From Bryum argenteum (lineage: Eukaryota; Streptophyta; Bryopsida; Bryales; Bryaceae), in the NCBI GenBank assembly GCA_037043015.1, contig CM073328.1, forward strand, positions 6,187,409 to 6,251,408: a DNA stretch of 64,000 nucleotides, given 5' to 3'. Positions 11,561 to 22,862 of the stretch are shown in pieces (position 1 is the first letter of the stretch; each line of letters opens with the position of its first letter). The notes below the pieces were generated by a model. It did no database searches and was not told the origin of the DNA. It was given only the letters and a program-made list of their open reading frames with translations. Both the position numbers and the translations under genes were made by a program.

Positions 11561-12191
11561 TGGTTTATGAAATCCAACCGGAGGAATGAAGAACTTGTAA
11601 TTTGGCAAAGTAGGACCTTTAAATCTAAACCAATAACATTTGTTATTGATCGGAAAAGCTTACATATCTATCAACTTCTACATCATACTTTTGTAAAATT
11701 GGTTTGGGATTTGAATATCTTCTCATTTATACTCGAGCTAATGAAAAAATAGTGACTCATTTTCTTCTAACAACTTAATTTGAATAAGGAAACCTTTTTT
11801 TTTAATCTCTTGTTCAATTTTTGTTCATATATATAAGTTGAACTTTCTACCACCCATTTTTTGTTAATTCAATAAATTCTATTAGAAAATTTTGTGGCAT
11901 ATAAATACCTATTTTATTATTGCATAGAATATTTCTTTCTAAGTCTCTTGAACTAATATTTTAATGAAATCTAATCAAAATATAAGTCTCTAGCTAAACA
12001 TTTAGCACTAAATAGCTAATGTGATGTAAAACAATGCCCCTACAACATTATGGTGCTAAGGAGTATGTGTACAATGTATCCTATATGATATTTATAGAAG
12101 TGTACTGTGTTGAATCTGTACATGAATTGATTGTTTATAAATATTGTACCTACATGCTAACACTGAAATATGCTAGTATGGTGGTCTTGAA

Positions 12192-12533
12192 TTACTTGAA
12201 GAGCGTCGAGTTGGGGTGGATCTTGGTGATGCGATTGCCGTTGCGCAAGCGCTTGACTGCGGACTGGAACATTTTATCACTTTTCTTGTCAAATTTTCTT
12301 ACTCCGTATTTCTTGGCTAACTCAAGCTTGAGCTTTTGAAGGCTAGCACCCTCTTTGTGGTCCACTTTAAGTGCATTCTCAATATCAGCTAGGAAAGTGA
12401 AGTATGTTGGCTTCAAAACTGGTGTTGGTTTTGTCAAAATACGTCTTCTCTTAACTGTATTTTGTCTCAATGGTATTCTTCTTGCAATCCTCCTACGTTG
12501 AGGGTTATATCGTCTTCTTGCCCTTTTTCTCAT
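12192..12533 (-). CDS. Small Arg-rich linker-histone-like protein (candidate protamine)
   Basis: The frame encodes 113 residues from the ATG at 12533. Residues 1-36 are an Arg-rich tail (MRKRARRRYNPQRRRIARR at the start). Residues about 41-113 form an H1/H5 winged-helix domain beginning KPTYFTFLADIENAL and ending GNRITKIHPNSTLFK, immediately followed by TAA. It therefore has no C-terminal tail, unlike ordinary H1. Domain order and Arg bias match the H1-like gene at 3967-4737 on the same strand. Liverwort protamines derive from male-germ H1 histones, so a role in sperm chromatin is a reasonable inference. A minus-strand AATTATAG upstream of the ATG could be a splice acceptor, so a 5' exon is possible. 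Confidence 0.7.
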   Translation of the reverse strand: MRKRARRRYNPQRRRIARRIPLRQNTVKRRRILTKPTPVLKPTYFTFLADIENALKVDHKEGASLQKLKLELAKKYGVRKFDKKSDKMFQSAVKRLRNGNRITKIHPNSTLFK

Positions 12534-12539
12534 TTTTAT

Positions 12540-14230
12540 ATAATTGCCCCTCCTATAATTTATCAAACAATCAGCACCTATGTAAATATACTCTAATAGG
12601 TTTGTACAATTTCTATGAAGAATGTAACATAATATATTTGAATCAACTTTCTAAACTTATTCTCACTTGAAAATGAGAATTAATCTAGCCTATATGTGAT
12701 TTACTCAATGTATACAATTAAGCCACGTGTAATTAGAAATAAATTTTTTTGCAAGTTTTGTCATAAAGATTTAGTTTCCATACAAATACAACAAAATTCA
12801 TTTATATGGAAACAAAGTGTATTTGGTCAAGTTGTACTATCACCTACTTGCTTTGACTAATTAGAGCTTTAGTAAGTTTGCTAAAAATCTATAGTTCTTC
12901 TTTAAATATCATTTTGATGTTGATGTTTATTAATAATTCCTTCTAATATTGTTCACTCTTGTCGAGTGCATGCAATGCAAACAATGCTAAAATCTATACT
13001 TCCCATATAAATAGGTTCTAAGAGAAAAATCACACACTTTTTCAAAACTATAATGCTAGAACATGAATATATGCTATTATTGATTCCTAAAATTTGAAAA
13101 ATATCGTATTTTACTTTGATGAAAATTCTTGTGATTACCACTTGCAATTGTTGTTTACAACTCAGTCTGAAGTTCTTTACTTTGATTACTTCAATTACTG
13201 TAACCACTCCATATATTATTTTCTTCTCAATCCCATATTAGTATGATTCAACCTCTTTCAATCATGGAAGTAAAGGTACGTTGACCACAATTTTATTTTA
13301 ATTTAGTGTCAACATAAGCAACTTGAGCAACTTGGAGCTTGCAATGCTTTGACTATTGTTATTCTTGGGATTAAGTTATAGGTGGTAGATCTGAAATTTC
13401 TTAGGAGCACTTGACCTAGTCATATTCATTTGGAGAATTTTTCCAAGATATAAGCTCAAATAATTTAATTATAAGATTTCTTATACAAGGACATTTGGAG
13501 AATTTCTTAATGGTGAAGAATCATATCTTGAGTACAAAAGAGCTTCTGCATATTGAATTAACCTTAATCAAACTCTTGACTATGGTTACTAAGTTGGTTT
13601 GTGACAACAAAAGAGTGGTATAAGGTTTCGTCAAATTCAACGTTTCAACTTTCAAACATAAATGATGTCGCTTTAGATCCACTTGAATAAAACCTTCCAC
13701 ATCTCTTATTTTTCGCAATTCAAATTGCATTTAATACACTTTTAGCCTTCAAACATCCGCATCCGCATTGAGGGATTTTTAAAATCCATTACACAACTTT
13801 AAGATCCACATGATTCTTTTCTATGAACCATCATGTGATAAGTTATTGTTGACTATCAACGGTAGGTCCAACGGACATTCTATTTAAGTCAACCTACATA
13901 ACGGTCTAGTGTTCTTCTTCTTTTGAATTTCGACTTGATATTACAATACTAAACCACTTAATGTAGAAGCACATCACATTTGCTTAACCCTCAAACGCCC
14001 AAGTAATCCAGAGGGGCTTCATTCCAACAGAATCTTCCCTCTGGCTCTCACTCTCACTATACTCAACATTTCACTTATATTCTGATGTCAAATTGGTCAC
14101 CTTCTTATGATGCATTCGAAAAGTGAAATTTTACAATTCAAATCCCAATTTGTATAAATGATTTTGTGCTTTGAAAGGATTGTCGTAGGTAGGTTGGGGT
14201 TTTACATAACCATGTAGGTGGTTGCAAGTT
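12540..14230. other. AT-rich intergenic DNA upstream of the small H1-like gene
   Basis: No supported gene. Several short open frames on both strands have no family pattern or splice structure. Confidence 0.4.
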
Positions 14231-14236
14231 CATCGC

Positions 14237-14484
14237 TCATTGGTTCATTCATGATGCCCAAAAGTTCAAAAAGTGCACTATTCTTGATGCCCAAGTCCAA
14301 AAGATGTTGTGATCCAATTTTGGGCTGCCCGTTCTAGACCCCACGGGCGTTTAAAGGTTAACCCTTAAACACCCATGGGGTCTGAAACGGGCAGCCCAAA
14401 ATTGGATCACAACATCTTTTGGACTTGGGCATCATGAATAGTGCACTTTGTGAACTTGGGCATCATGAATAGGCCAATCAATGA
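14237..14484. repeat. Long near-perfect inverted repeat (hairpin or MITE)
   Basis: Two arms of about 120 bases are reverse complements with few mismatches. The left arm runs from TTGGTTCATTCATGATGCCC to CACGGGCGTTTAAAGG; the right arm runs from CCTTAAACACCC to GGGCATCATGAATAGGCCAA. The centre, near 14360, is GGTTAACC with virtually no loop. Each arm holds two nested copies of the GATGCCCAA phrase. No target-site duplication could be fixed. Confidence 0.85.
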
Positions 14485-15000
14485 TGGTGTCCTAAAGTGA
14501 CACCATATAATGTCTGGAGTGAATACATGGTATTGTTGTATGGAGAAGCTATCTATTCTATACATGTATGTGAGTGAAGATTATAAGAGCTCCATTGTAG
14601 GACCTGCTCCATTTTGAACCACTCTACTACAAATAAAATTTTAGGAATCAAAACACTAAAAGGACGGCCCATTCTTGAAATTTTCAAATTCTTCACAAAG
14701 CAAAAGATTCCTACATCTTAATTTGCACAGTACCAAATAAACCATTACTCACAATTCAAGTTGAGATTATGAAATAAAATATTCTTTTGTGCTTACATAA
14801 ACTCTGAAACAATTAGGTCGAGAAGCATATTTCTAATTCACATGTAAACCTCAATTGTTCCATAGTGAGTATCAAACAATAGACTTTCAAATATGTTCAA
14901 TGAGGCAACATTTCCCAAAAAAACCATACCAAGATTAGTGCCACAAAAAAATAAGTGTCAAACAATTTGACTAATATACAAAATACCTAACCTAATTCAA

Positions 15001-18000
15001 CTATGAAACAACCTTCCTAGGCACTCGATGCTCATACTCGGGTGCTAATGCGACAAGGCGACTACCAGCACCACGAGCAAATTTCCTTGCAAATAAGTAG
15101 CAAGGACGGTCTTGGCTACCAACACCACATCGCTCTCGCCTTGATGCAACCACATAATGAATCTCCGTGATATCCTAAAACAATAATCATCCATATCAAT
15201 TAAATCAATAAGAACTATTAGCTATTGGTAAATTAACAATACTAAGTGAGGATAAACTTACAATGATGTCAAGTGTTATATGGAATGCAAAAACATGTCG
15301 ATGGTGTTAGAAATACCTGAATGTTCATGATAGCTTCCAAGGTTGTTTTGGCAGCATCAAATGTAATGGGATGCCAACCTCGTCGATCCATCGTGTGTTG
15401 GTGTAGGTTGTCCCATTGACTATAAGTCACACCTCGTTGCTCTATCTCCGTCTCCATGTTCCTCATCTAATTAATCAAACAAACAAATTAATATGTTCAA
15501 TCTTGTGATAACTTCTATACTCTTACCTACAACAAATAGTCTGTATATAGAAACATGAGCAAAAATATCACTATTGACCTTTTTAGACCTCCATCTTTTT
15601 AACTTTTTTTCTACATATATGTCAAGACCGACCATTCAAGCAACATATAATGAAGTAGAAGGAAGGGCACTTACAGCCAAAAGCGTTTGTAAGTAATGCT
15701 CATCAGGTATGCAGTTGTTTCTAATATTCTGTAACAATTTCAAATAAAAATTAGATAGTTTAAATAAAATTCAAAAAAAAAATGCTAATAGAAATGTTTA
15801 CACTTAGATAAACAAAGTAGCTTGGACAATGTTGAGCGAAAACATATTTATTAGAATGGTCAAGGTTGCCTTACTTTTGTAATTTCTGCAAATTCTGGTA
15901 ACGCCATTCTCTGCCAAACACCCAAACAAAACACCCCATTCATAAGAGTATATCCTTCTTTGCTGGTCGAGATTTATACTCCCTCTAGATCACAGGGGTC
16001 TTATCAGACAAAATTCCTATTTATTTGTCAGACACAAGTTAGATGAGATGTACATCTAAGACGTTATCAATGTATCAAATGTACATTTCATCTAAATTGT
16101 ATCTGACAAGATAAACAAGAATTCAGTCCAACTCGACAATGCTCCTCGAGATGAGGTTTTTTTGGTCAATGAGTTTTGGACCAAAAAACGAGAATATTCC
16201 GTTTTACTTTGTGGGTTACCCAATGTCTAAACACTTTCAAAGTACAAGATGTTACTAATGTGTTAACATTTTCATAAAAAATCGTCTCTTGGACCTACAA
16301 GCAAGAATCAACTACTGTAAGCAGTAATTCTAGTATGTGCATATTTTCAAATAGGAACTAGGATAGTGTTCACTCCAAGAGGGGTTAGTAGTCTTGTCAT
16401 TGGTGTGATGACTTCCAGGCATACATTCAAAAATAGGTGGAAAGAACACTCTAATCACGCCTGCCTTTAAATAGGTTTGACTTTCTCTTCTTCTTGCATA
16501 TTCTCATATGAACTTTGCGTTATCTTAGCAGTATGAAAATAATAACCAAAGAGTACAGAAATAACTTTGATTTCCATACCTTGCAGTATTTTTGAAATAC
16601 TGGAAAAACGGTGGTGTCCTTCACAACTGCAACTGCATGTTTACGAATCAACACAAACCACTGCCAATACCCCCACAATTGCTTCAAGTCTGTTAGTTTT
16701 TCAAATGGATGCCTTTGCAAGTAACCGGTTTTTACAGTTCAACATGCAAATCTTTCAAATGTATCACTTATCAGATACTTATAACAAGCCTAGTGTTGCG
16801 CGGAAGTAGCATTTGTTTACATGATTGTCTGATTTTGTAGTCATATATGGACACTATGAGTACCTGAGAGCCTTTGCGCCACTTTTCTTTCCAGATTGCA
16901 GGTGCCATCTTGTGATTATATTGATAATCAAGAGGATCTGTGAAACTATTCAAGCATTGGGTTGTCACTCATCAGTATGTTATAACAAAGATCATATCAT
17001 GTGCAAGTTCAGAATCTCATTTTTCATTTACAAAACGGTCTCACCTGTCAACGAAGCTCTTCTTGCTGGACATGGCGTAGTCGTAGATGTAGTCAAACTT
17101 GAATAGCGGCACGCAACTGGCATTTGGAAAAAATAGAACGTTAGGAAATTTCACTTTTCAAGAGTATTCTTGTGAGCAAGGATTCTTTCTTTATTTGCTT
17201 AGTCTAAGATTGTAAGCTCATATTTGATTACTAAAAGTAGTTAAAGAGGCAACAAGGACACGTTCATGTATATATGATCTAGTGTAGACCTGTCTGAGAG
17301 AAGAATGAAGCGCTGGTTGAGAGGATCCTCTAGAGCCTCCTTTAGAAGAAGTCGCTCGGCTTGTAACATGCTCGCTTCTCCCCATTCCACCTGCCAGTTT
17401 TGTAATGAATTGTTCTTTTTGAGTTTGTCAAAACGGCTAATCATATTGGTCATAACGCCTTCCTGTTGAAGGGTGACAAAGTGGATTAAGAATGAGTTTC
17501 CACGGAGTAAGCATAGAGGACTTTACCACAACTGGCTTCTTGAGCTGCCTGTTGATGAAGGCTGAGCACTTGGTGTTGTTCTTCGTGTACACAAATTTGG
17601 GTCTTGCATGAATGTACACACTGTACTTCTCTTCTCTTGCTCCCTATTATTCAGATACTCAACAAATTATGTTGTAGGAACTCAACATCAAGGTAAGCAA
17701 AAATAGTCTTGTGAAAATCTTTATGTGTTCAAGAGTGCATCAATGAAGAATATGTTCTTAGGGTGAATCACTTGGTCATGATTCTTTGAACAAATAGAAT
17801 CAAATGCCTCACTTTGTAAAATATGCTTTTTAGATAAGGTAAACAACATGTTATGCTATATTTCTTTAATTTCTTTGAATATTTAAGTAACTAATAAGCA
17901 TTATGAATAAATTTTCTAAGAAGTATTTATGCTAGAATAACCTTGTATTAGAAAAAATTAGCATCATCTTTAACATTTGTTTTGTAGGATTTATTAAGAA

Positions 18001-18714
18001 ATAACAAATTTTAGCCTAGGAGAATCCAATGGTAAAGATATTATGTGGGATCTTAAGCATATTTTCACCAAAAAAAACTAATATTGAGTTTCAAGACATA
18101 CTGCCCTAACTCACCTTGAAGAAGTGCTCCCACACAGAGTCAAGGGGCATTTTATGCCGCACAAGAAACAAAAACGCAACCTTAGGTACAATCTGCATTA
18201 ACACTCCAAATCCAATCACTCTCAAACAATCAATGATCATATCCCATCAACCAATCATACACTCATATACCTCACATATCAAATCAAACACCACCATTGG
18301 CGAGAGACATTGCTCTACACTCCAAACAAACTCCTTATCACACAGCAAGCAATCATTCTATCACATATAAAGTACAACAACTCTACACCTTCTAATCACA
18401 CTATCATCTTCCAAATCGTAGATTCAAGAACCTAAAATCTACACTTACATTACAAATCTACAAATCATTGAATCCAAAGTGCAACATTTGCGATTGAAAA
18501 GAAGTCTCTCTCATCGAATGAAGCTTACCTTAGAGCTAAGAGGAGGCTGTGGATCCGGAACAAGTGATTGCAGCTGCAGAACAGCAACAACAACAAACAC
18601 CAGAAAAACCAACAAACTGCAAACAAATCGCCATCGCCACCCTTGCGACGCCGTCGTACTCATCGTCTTCATCGTGTACACCTCCTGAAGCTCCGAAGAA
18701 TCAACTCTGGCCAT
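15001..18714 (-). CDS. GT14/DUF266 core-2/I-branching-type glycosyltransferase, 11 exons
   Basis: Exons, minus strand: 18714-18529, 18192-18115, 17643-17527, 17390-17290, 17116-17045, 16945-16864, 16660-16580, 15910-15875, 15728-15675, 15466-15317, 15174-15001. All junctions are GT-AG and in frame, giving 376 residues. It is a type II Golgi membrane protein: a short N-terminus, one membrane helix at about 28-49, then a luminal domain. Family landmarks appear in order: PKVAFLFLVRHKMPL, WEHFFKG, YSVYIHA, VEWGEASMLQAERLLL, FILLSDSCVPL, the EKWRKGSQWFVLIRKHA stretch, NCIPDEHYLQTLL, and a final FARKFARG. Plant members (BC10-like) are thought to act on cell-wall or arabinogalactan-protein glycans, but the exact substrate is not determinable here. 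Intron 7 holds a SINE fragment and a hairpin. The gene appears intact. Confidence 0.92.
16005..16135. repeat. Short inverted-repeat element in a GT14 intron
   Basis: Within intron 7 of the glycosyltransferase, the left part AATTCCTATTTATTTGTCAG followed by TTAGATGAGATGTACAT is matched in reverse complement by ATGTACATTTCATCTAA and CTGACAAGATAAACAAGAAT. Arms of about 50 bases with a small loop suggest a MITE. Family and target site are not clear. Confidence 0.6.
16375..16495 (+). mobile_element. 5'-truncated SINE fragment
   Basis: This matches the 3' half of the tRNA-derived SINE family (GGGGTTAGTAGTC, CATTGGTGTGATGA, GAACACTCT) and ends in the same pyrimidine-rich tail (TTTCTCTTCTTCTTGC). 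It lies inside an intron of the GT14 gene, antisense to it. Confidence 0.6.
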
Positions 18715-19429
18715 GGCCGCACTACAATCGCCATAGCCATACAAGCCTCCCCAAGTCCCAAAACTGTCGTCTTTTCTATCGAATCTCGCTCCCACCTGCT
18801 GCTGCTTTAGGGTTGCGGAATCCGGCGACAGGAAAGTGCTCACGGAAAGTGTATGGTGAGGCTCTTGTTCGGGAGCATGATTGAGCTACTGTGGTACTGC
18901 ACTTCGATCGATCGATCAATGCCATGATTGATGCTAGTAACTTCTCATAAGACTGGTTGAATGAAATGAATCATTCATTCAGGAAGTTGAGAATCTGAAG
19001 ATTGTTGTTTGTGTGCAGGTGATCATTCAGTGTAAGTTTTGTCAGACGTTTCTTTCTTTCTTACTGTTTCTATCTTGTCAGGGTCGTAGTACTGTCTAGT
19101 AGTTTTAATGTAGGCAGTCATGTTTCTCGTTGCCGAAGGTTGTACTGGAACCATATCGCCGTGAACCCTTGGGGCAGACTTGCCTAAATGATATTCTTAG
19201 AAGAAGACAAAGAAAGCATTCTTGAGAAAATCTAACTTAGAGTAGGATCTTAAATTTAGGTCTGATATGTTACTTGCATGCTGGATTTCAACCGATGATT
19301 CTTTTTCATTTGTGAGATTATAACGGTCAAAGTTGGTTGGTTTTTTTCTTGCGGGAATCCGTTTTGGGTTTTAAGGATCCTTTTAGGGGTTAAGAAGATA
19401 TTATAAGGTAATAGTGCAGATTTTTGTAT
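18715..19429. other. Upstream region of the GT14 gene
   Basis: Probably promoter and 5' UTR of the minus-strand glycosyltransferase. The minus-strand frame stays open upstream to about 18843 without an earlier ATG. No further gene was seen. Confidence 0.4.
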
Positions 19430-19720
19430 AGTTGATTTGGGGTGAAGAGAGTTGTGTGAGGGATTTGTGTGCATGGGCAAAGTAAATAGAAGATTGGAAT
19501 TATTATTTTTGGACTCTTAAAAAAGAATTATGAACTTTTGAAGTTGGACTTACAATTGAGTGGTACTAGAGTGGTTTTTTGTTCAGTATATTGAATATCA
19601 AACTTCAAAGTAATTATGTAACTCTTGGCCTCTTGGGTACTTGAACCTAGTGGCCCATTGTTGATTCCAGAATCTACCTTTGTATTTTTTTAGCAAGGTT
19701 TTATGTAAAGAAACAATAGG
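19430..19720 (+). repeat. Fragment of the L repeat family
   Basis: This shares a series of phrases with 37750-37940 and 44280-44470: GTGCATGGGCAAAGTAA, AGAAGATTGGAATT, TTTTTGGACTCTT, GAAGTTGGACTT and CAAACTTCAAAGTAATTATGTA. It is the shortest and most diverged of the three copies. Confidence 0.6.
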
Positions 19721-20097
19721 AGTTGCATGAAAATTTAAATTTTTGTTGAAAGTGAATGGAATGTCTGCTTTTGAAACGTTCATTTGTGGAAGCAATATCA
19801 TCATATGTCTTTGGAATGGAAAGAATCTCGATAAGTAGTTGTTTTGAAGTGTATATTTTTACAATGCACACAGATGAGACGTTTCAAGTGATGTACCTAA
19901 TAATTAAGTTCTATAACATAACTTCAGCAAACTTCGACACTATTTGCAAAAAACTCATAATCTATCCTCTCTAAATGCTAACCCTATGGAGTAAGTTTCT
20001 CTCAACCTTTACAAAGCAATTAACTTTTTTTGATTACCAAATATTTAAAAAATATTCAAGTTCATAAAATACTAACAACTTCAAGAACATGATTTAA

Positions 20098-20358
20098 CCC
20101 CTAAACGACCACGGCCACCGATTAGGCGTTTACGGTCAAGGCAAAAAAAAAATTACAGTCAACTTCAAACGTTATGATCTCACATCTAGTGATGATCCAA
20201 CGGTTGAAAATTTTCACACTACTACCAATGGTAGTCTACTTCAAGATCCTACGGTTGAAATTAATAAAAATTTCCAAAAATATTGGACGTACCCCCATTA
20301 GTACATAGTGGTCTGTGTTGGGATTTCAAGCTCCCAAAACATCGTGGATCTGTAGGGG
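20098..20358. mobile_element. 261-bp TTAA-flanked MITE, CCCCTA family
   Basis: The element starts CCCCTAAACGACCACG and ends CGTGGATCTGTAGGGG, giving imperfect terminal inverted repeats. Exact TTAA is present on both sides (20094-20097 and 20359-20362). It has no coding capacity. It has the same length as the element at 39531-39791 and shares ACTTCAAGATCCTACGGTTG with it. TTAA duplications with CCC-starting ends point to piggyBac-type mobilisation. Confidence 0.75.
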
Positions 20359-20362
20359 TTAA

Positions 20363-22200
20363 GAATATAACATTCATAAAATATATGCCCTTCAATAGAT
20401 TCAAACTGATGGAACGGATCAAAATTAAGAAGCAAGCGATTTTGACATTGAATAGAAATTAGCATTTATTTAGTCATATTGTGGATGTTTAATGATGTAT
20501 CATCCAGTTATGAATTAGAATATACAAAGAAGGGAGTATCATTTTGTAAATAGTTAACAAATTTAACATTTGTAGTTGAAAATATGTGGAAGTAGAGGAG
20601 ATTTAACACGAGGGCGGATGAACACTTATAGATGTAACATTTGAAAAAGGTGGACTGAATGCATAATAGATTTTGATTAACCCACAAAGGAAAGAGAAGC
20701 CTGAATCGGGTCAATATGCTTAAATAAGACTTTGTTGTTTTTATAAAAACAAAAACTTTGACTCAGTGTATCTCAAGATCTGTACAATAAAAGTTTAATA
20801 TAAATTGGTGGGTAGACTATATAGACAGTTGTATACAATATCCTATGGTCCAATTTCCTAAAATAGAATCTTAAAAAAACTTTGCTCACGGATTTCACAT
20901 GTGGCCGTCTGCAAGACACAATTGAGCTTCTCCTTTAGTGATTAAAGGTAGACAATTTCTTAAACCGTGCATTTAAGGACTACACTGTAGTCAAAATATC
21001 TGAAATCAATCAATTTTTTTCAATTATAGATGAGAAGAAATGAAGAAGTTTCCATATTTTTGTAATATTTTTAAGCGCTTGTGAAATAAAACAAAAACAT
21101 TAGAAGTGACATGTACCACAATACCTGTAACTGTTCGCATGCTCCATGTGCACATGGGGTACATCTTCTACATGAAATCTAAAAAGTAGGCAAGAATCTA
21201 GGATGGACGGTTTAAGGAGATGCACGGATTTAGCATTGTCTACCTTATATAGAAAATACCACATTGAGGTTCATATCATGCACCTCAGCACCATATTTCA
21301 ACACGATTAGGAACCTCAAAACCATTACCATTGTACCAGTTGAAACATAATTAACCAGTTCTTTTTTTTCCCTTCTTTCATTATTGCCACCTCAACTTAG
21401 CACCATGAAAGAAAGCCGTGGAAAAATGGCAATGGCCCCAACCAATGGTAGCTTGAGTGAGAGGTAACATAAGACATTAATTTATATTTGTTTTTTTAAA
21501 ACAAAAAAAAATAAATGGTAGAAACGTGGTTAGCATTGCAATGCGGTGAGTCAGAAATAAGTTGTTCGGGCAGCCTGGTTATCAAGGACAGGAGGTTTTT
21601 TTTTAAATTTTAAATGCAATATTTGTCCTGTCAGCAAGGTAGACAGGCTTTTAAGAGCCCCAACTCCCCCAACGTTGCTGGAGTGCCAAGTTCATTTTGC
21701 ACTACAAATAGAAGAACTCTAAGGTAGGAGTGGTGAAAACCGTCTGAATTTCAGCTTTGCATACTTGGAATAGTGGTGTAAAATTTTAATTATTTTTTGA
21801 TGGTCTGCAAAGCTAGTGCAAATTCATCCCCGAAAGAAAAACATTGTTTGAGTAATCCTGCAATTTTCTATGAATTATTGAATGTGGAGTCGTAGGAGTC
21901 CCACTACCCGTACATAGAGTGCTGGCTTTTTTGCAAGGTTGTATTCCGGAAACAATAGATTGAATGTCCCAAAACAAATTAAAAAAGGTTCACGAACTGA
22001 CATAGGAGTTGTCTAAAACCGTTCAGTATGCATGGTGGGAGCTAAAAACAGTGGATGGTTCCCAAAACCGGTCTGTTTGAGCTTAAAAACAGTGGATGGT
22101 TCCCAAAGTGGACGGTTCTATAGACCCTACCCCTGAACCTATTGTGCGGTTTCTGGGACTGGACGGTTTTCACAGATCCTACCTTAACCCTTTTAGAGAA
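20363..22200. other. Intergenic DNA
   Basis: No supported gene. A phrase containing AAAACAGTGGATGGTTCCCA is repeated at 22046 and 22086, a local tandem duplication of about 40 bp. Confidence 0.4.
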
Positions 22201-22204
22201 CTGT

Positions 22205-22640
22205 ATGAATAGATTGTCTATTCGACCTTTTCTTGGATGCATGTGTGCAGGGCATAATACCACTGGTGAGACTACTACCTCCTCTCAGATTGTAGATAGA
22301 AACTCTGGTCCCTTTCTAAAGGATCGACCTGAATGAAGTGTCCGTTCGGAATGCTAATATCCCAATGGCCACCGGACAAGGGGAAATTTGAACATTACTA
22401 CTTCCACCTCTCGAGAGTGGACACCATAACAACGCTGGTTTCTAGCTAGTTACAAGTGCCTTGAAGATACTTGACATAGTATCACTCAAAGGGCTTTGAG
22501 GTACCCATACAACAAGGTCTAAGGACCCCCACAATAGTTGGGTGGACTATAGTGGTGCACCACACCGGCATGGGGAATAGAACCCACGACCTCCTCATTG
22601 GGGACCTAAGCCCTAACCACCAAGCCAAGGCTTGTGGTGC
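22205..22640 (-). mobile_element. tRNA-derived SINE, best-preserved head
   Basis: On the minus strand the head reads CGCACCACAAGCCTTGGC. Box A-like TGGCTTGGTGG and box B-like GGTTCTATTCC are about 35 bases apart, close to RNA polymerase III promoter consensus. The body matches the other copies. It contains an extra segment (GGTCGATCC, CGGTGGCCATTGGGATAT) shared only with the copy at 27333-27666, so at least two subfamilies exist. Confidence 0.8.
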
Positions 22641-22689
22641 GTTCTCAGAGTGTACACTATGCTCGGTACTACTGCCTCGGAAATACATG

Positions 22690-22862
22690 ATGTTGGATAC
22701 ATCTAAGGGTCCAAGGTACTCATATAACAAGGTTCAAGAACCGTCAAGATAGTTGGGTGAGCTATGGTCGTGAGCACCACACCAACATGGGGAATGAAAC
22801 GCACAACCTCCTCATTTGGGGGCCATGAGCCCTTATCATCAAGCCAAAGCTTGTGATGCCTT
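22690..22862 (-). mobile_element. SINE head fragment
   Basis: A second copy lies immediately next to the previous one, same orientation. The tRNA-like head (AAGCTTTGGCTTGATGATAAG) and the following GGTGTGGTGCTCAC and CTTGTTATATGAGTACCTTGG are present, but the 3' half is missing. Confidence 0.65.

Noticed and set aside
18479..18884. Plus-strand Gln-rich frames near 18.6 kb
   Set aside because: They overlap exon 1 of the minus-strand GT14 gene, whose membrane anchor, donor site and downstream exons are consistent.
22500..22640. A functional tRNA gene on the minus strand
   Set aside because: Promoter-like boxes are present but the sequence does not form a complete tRNA; the body recurs in several copies, so it is a SINE head.
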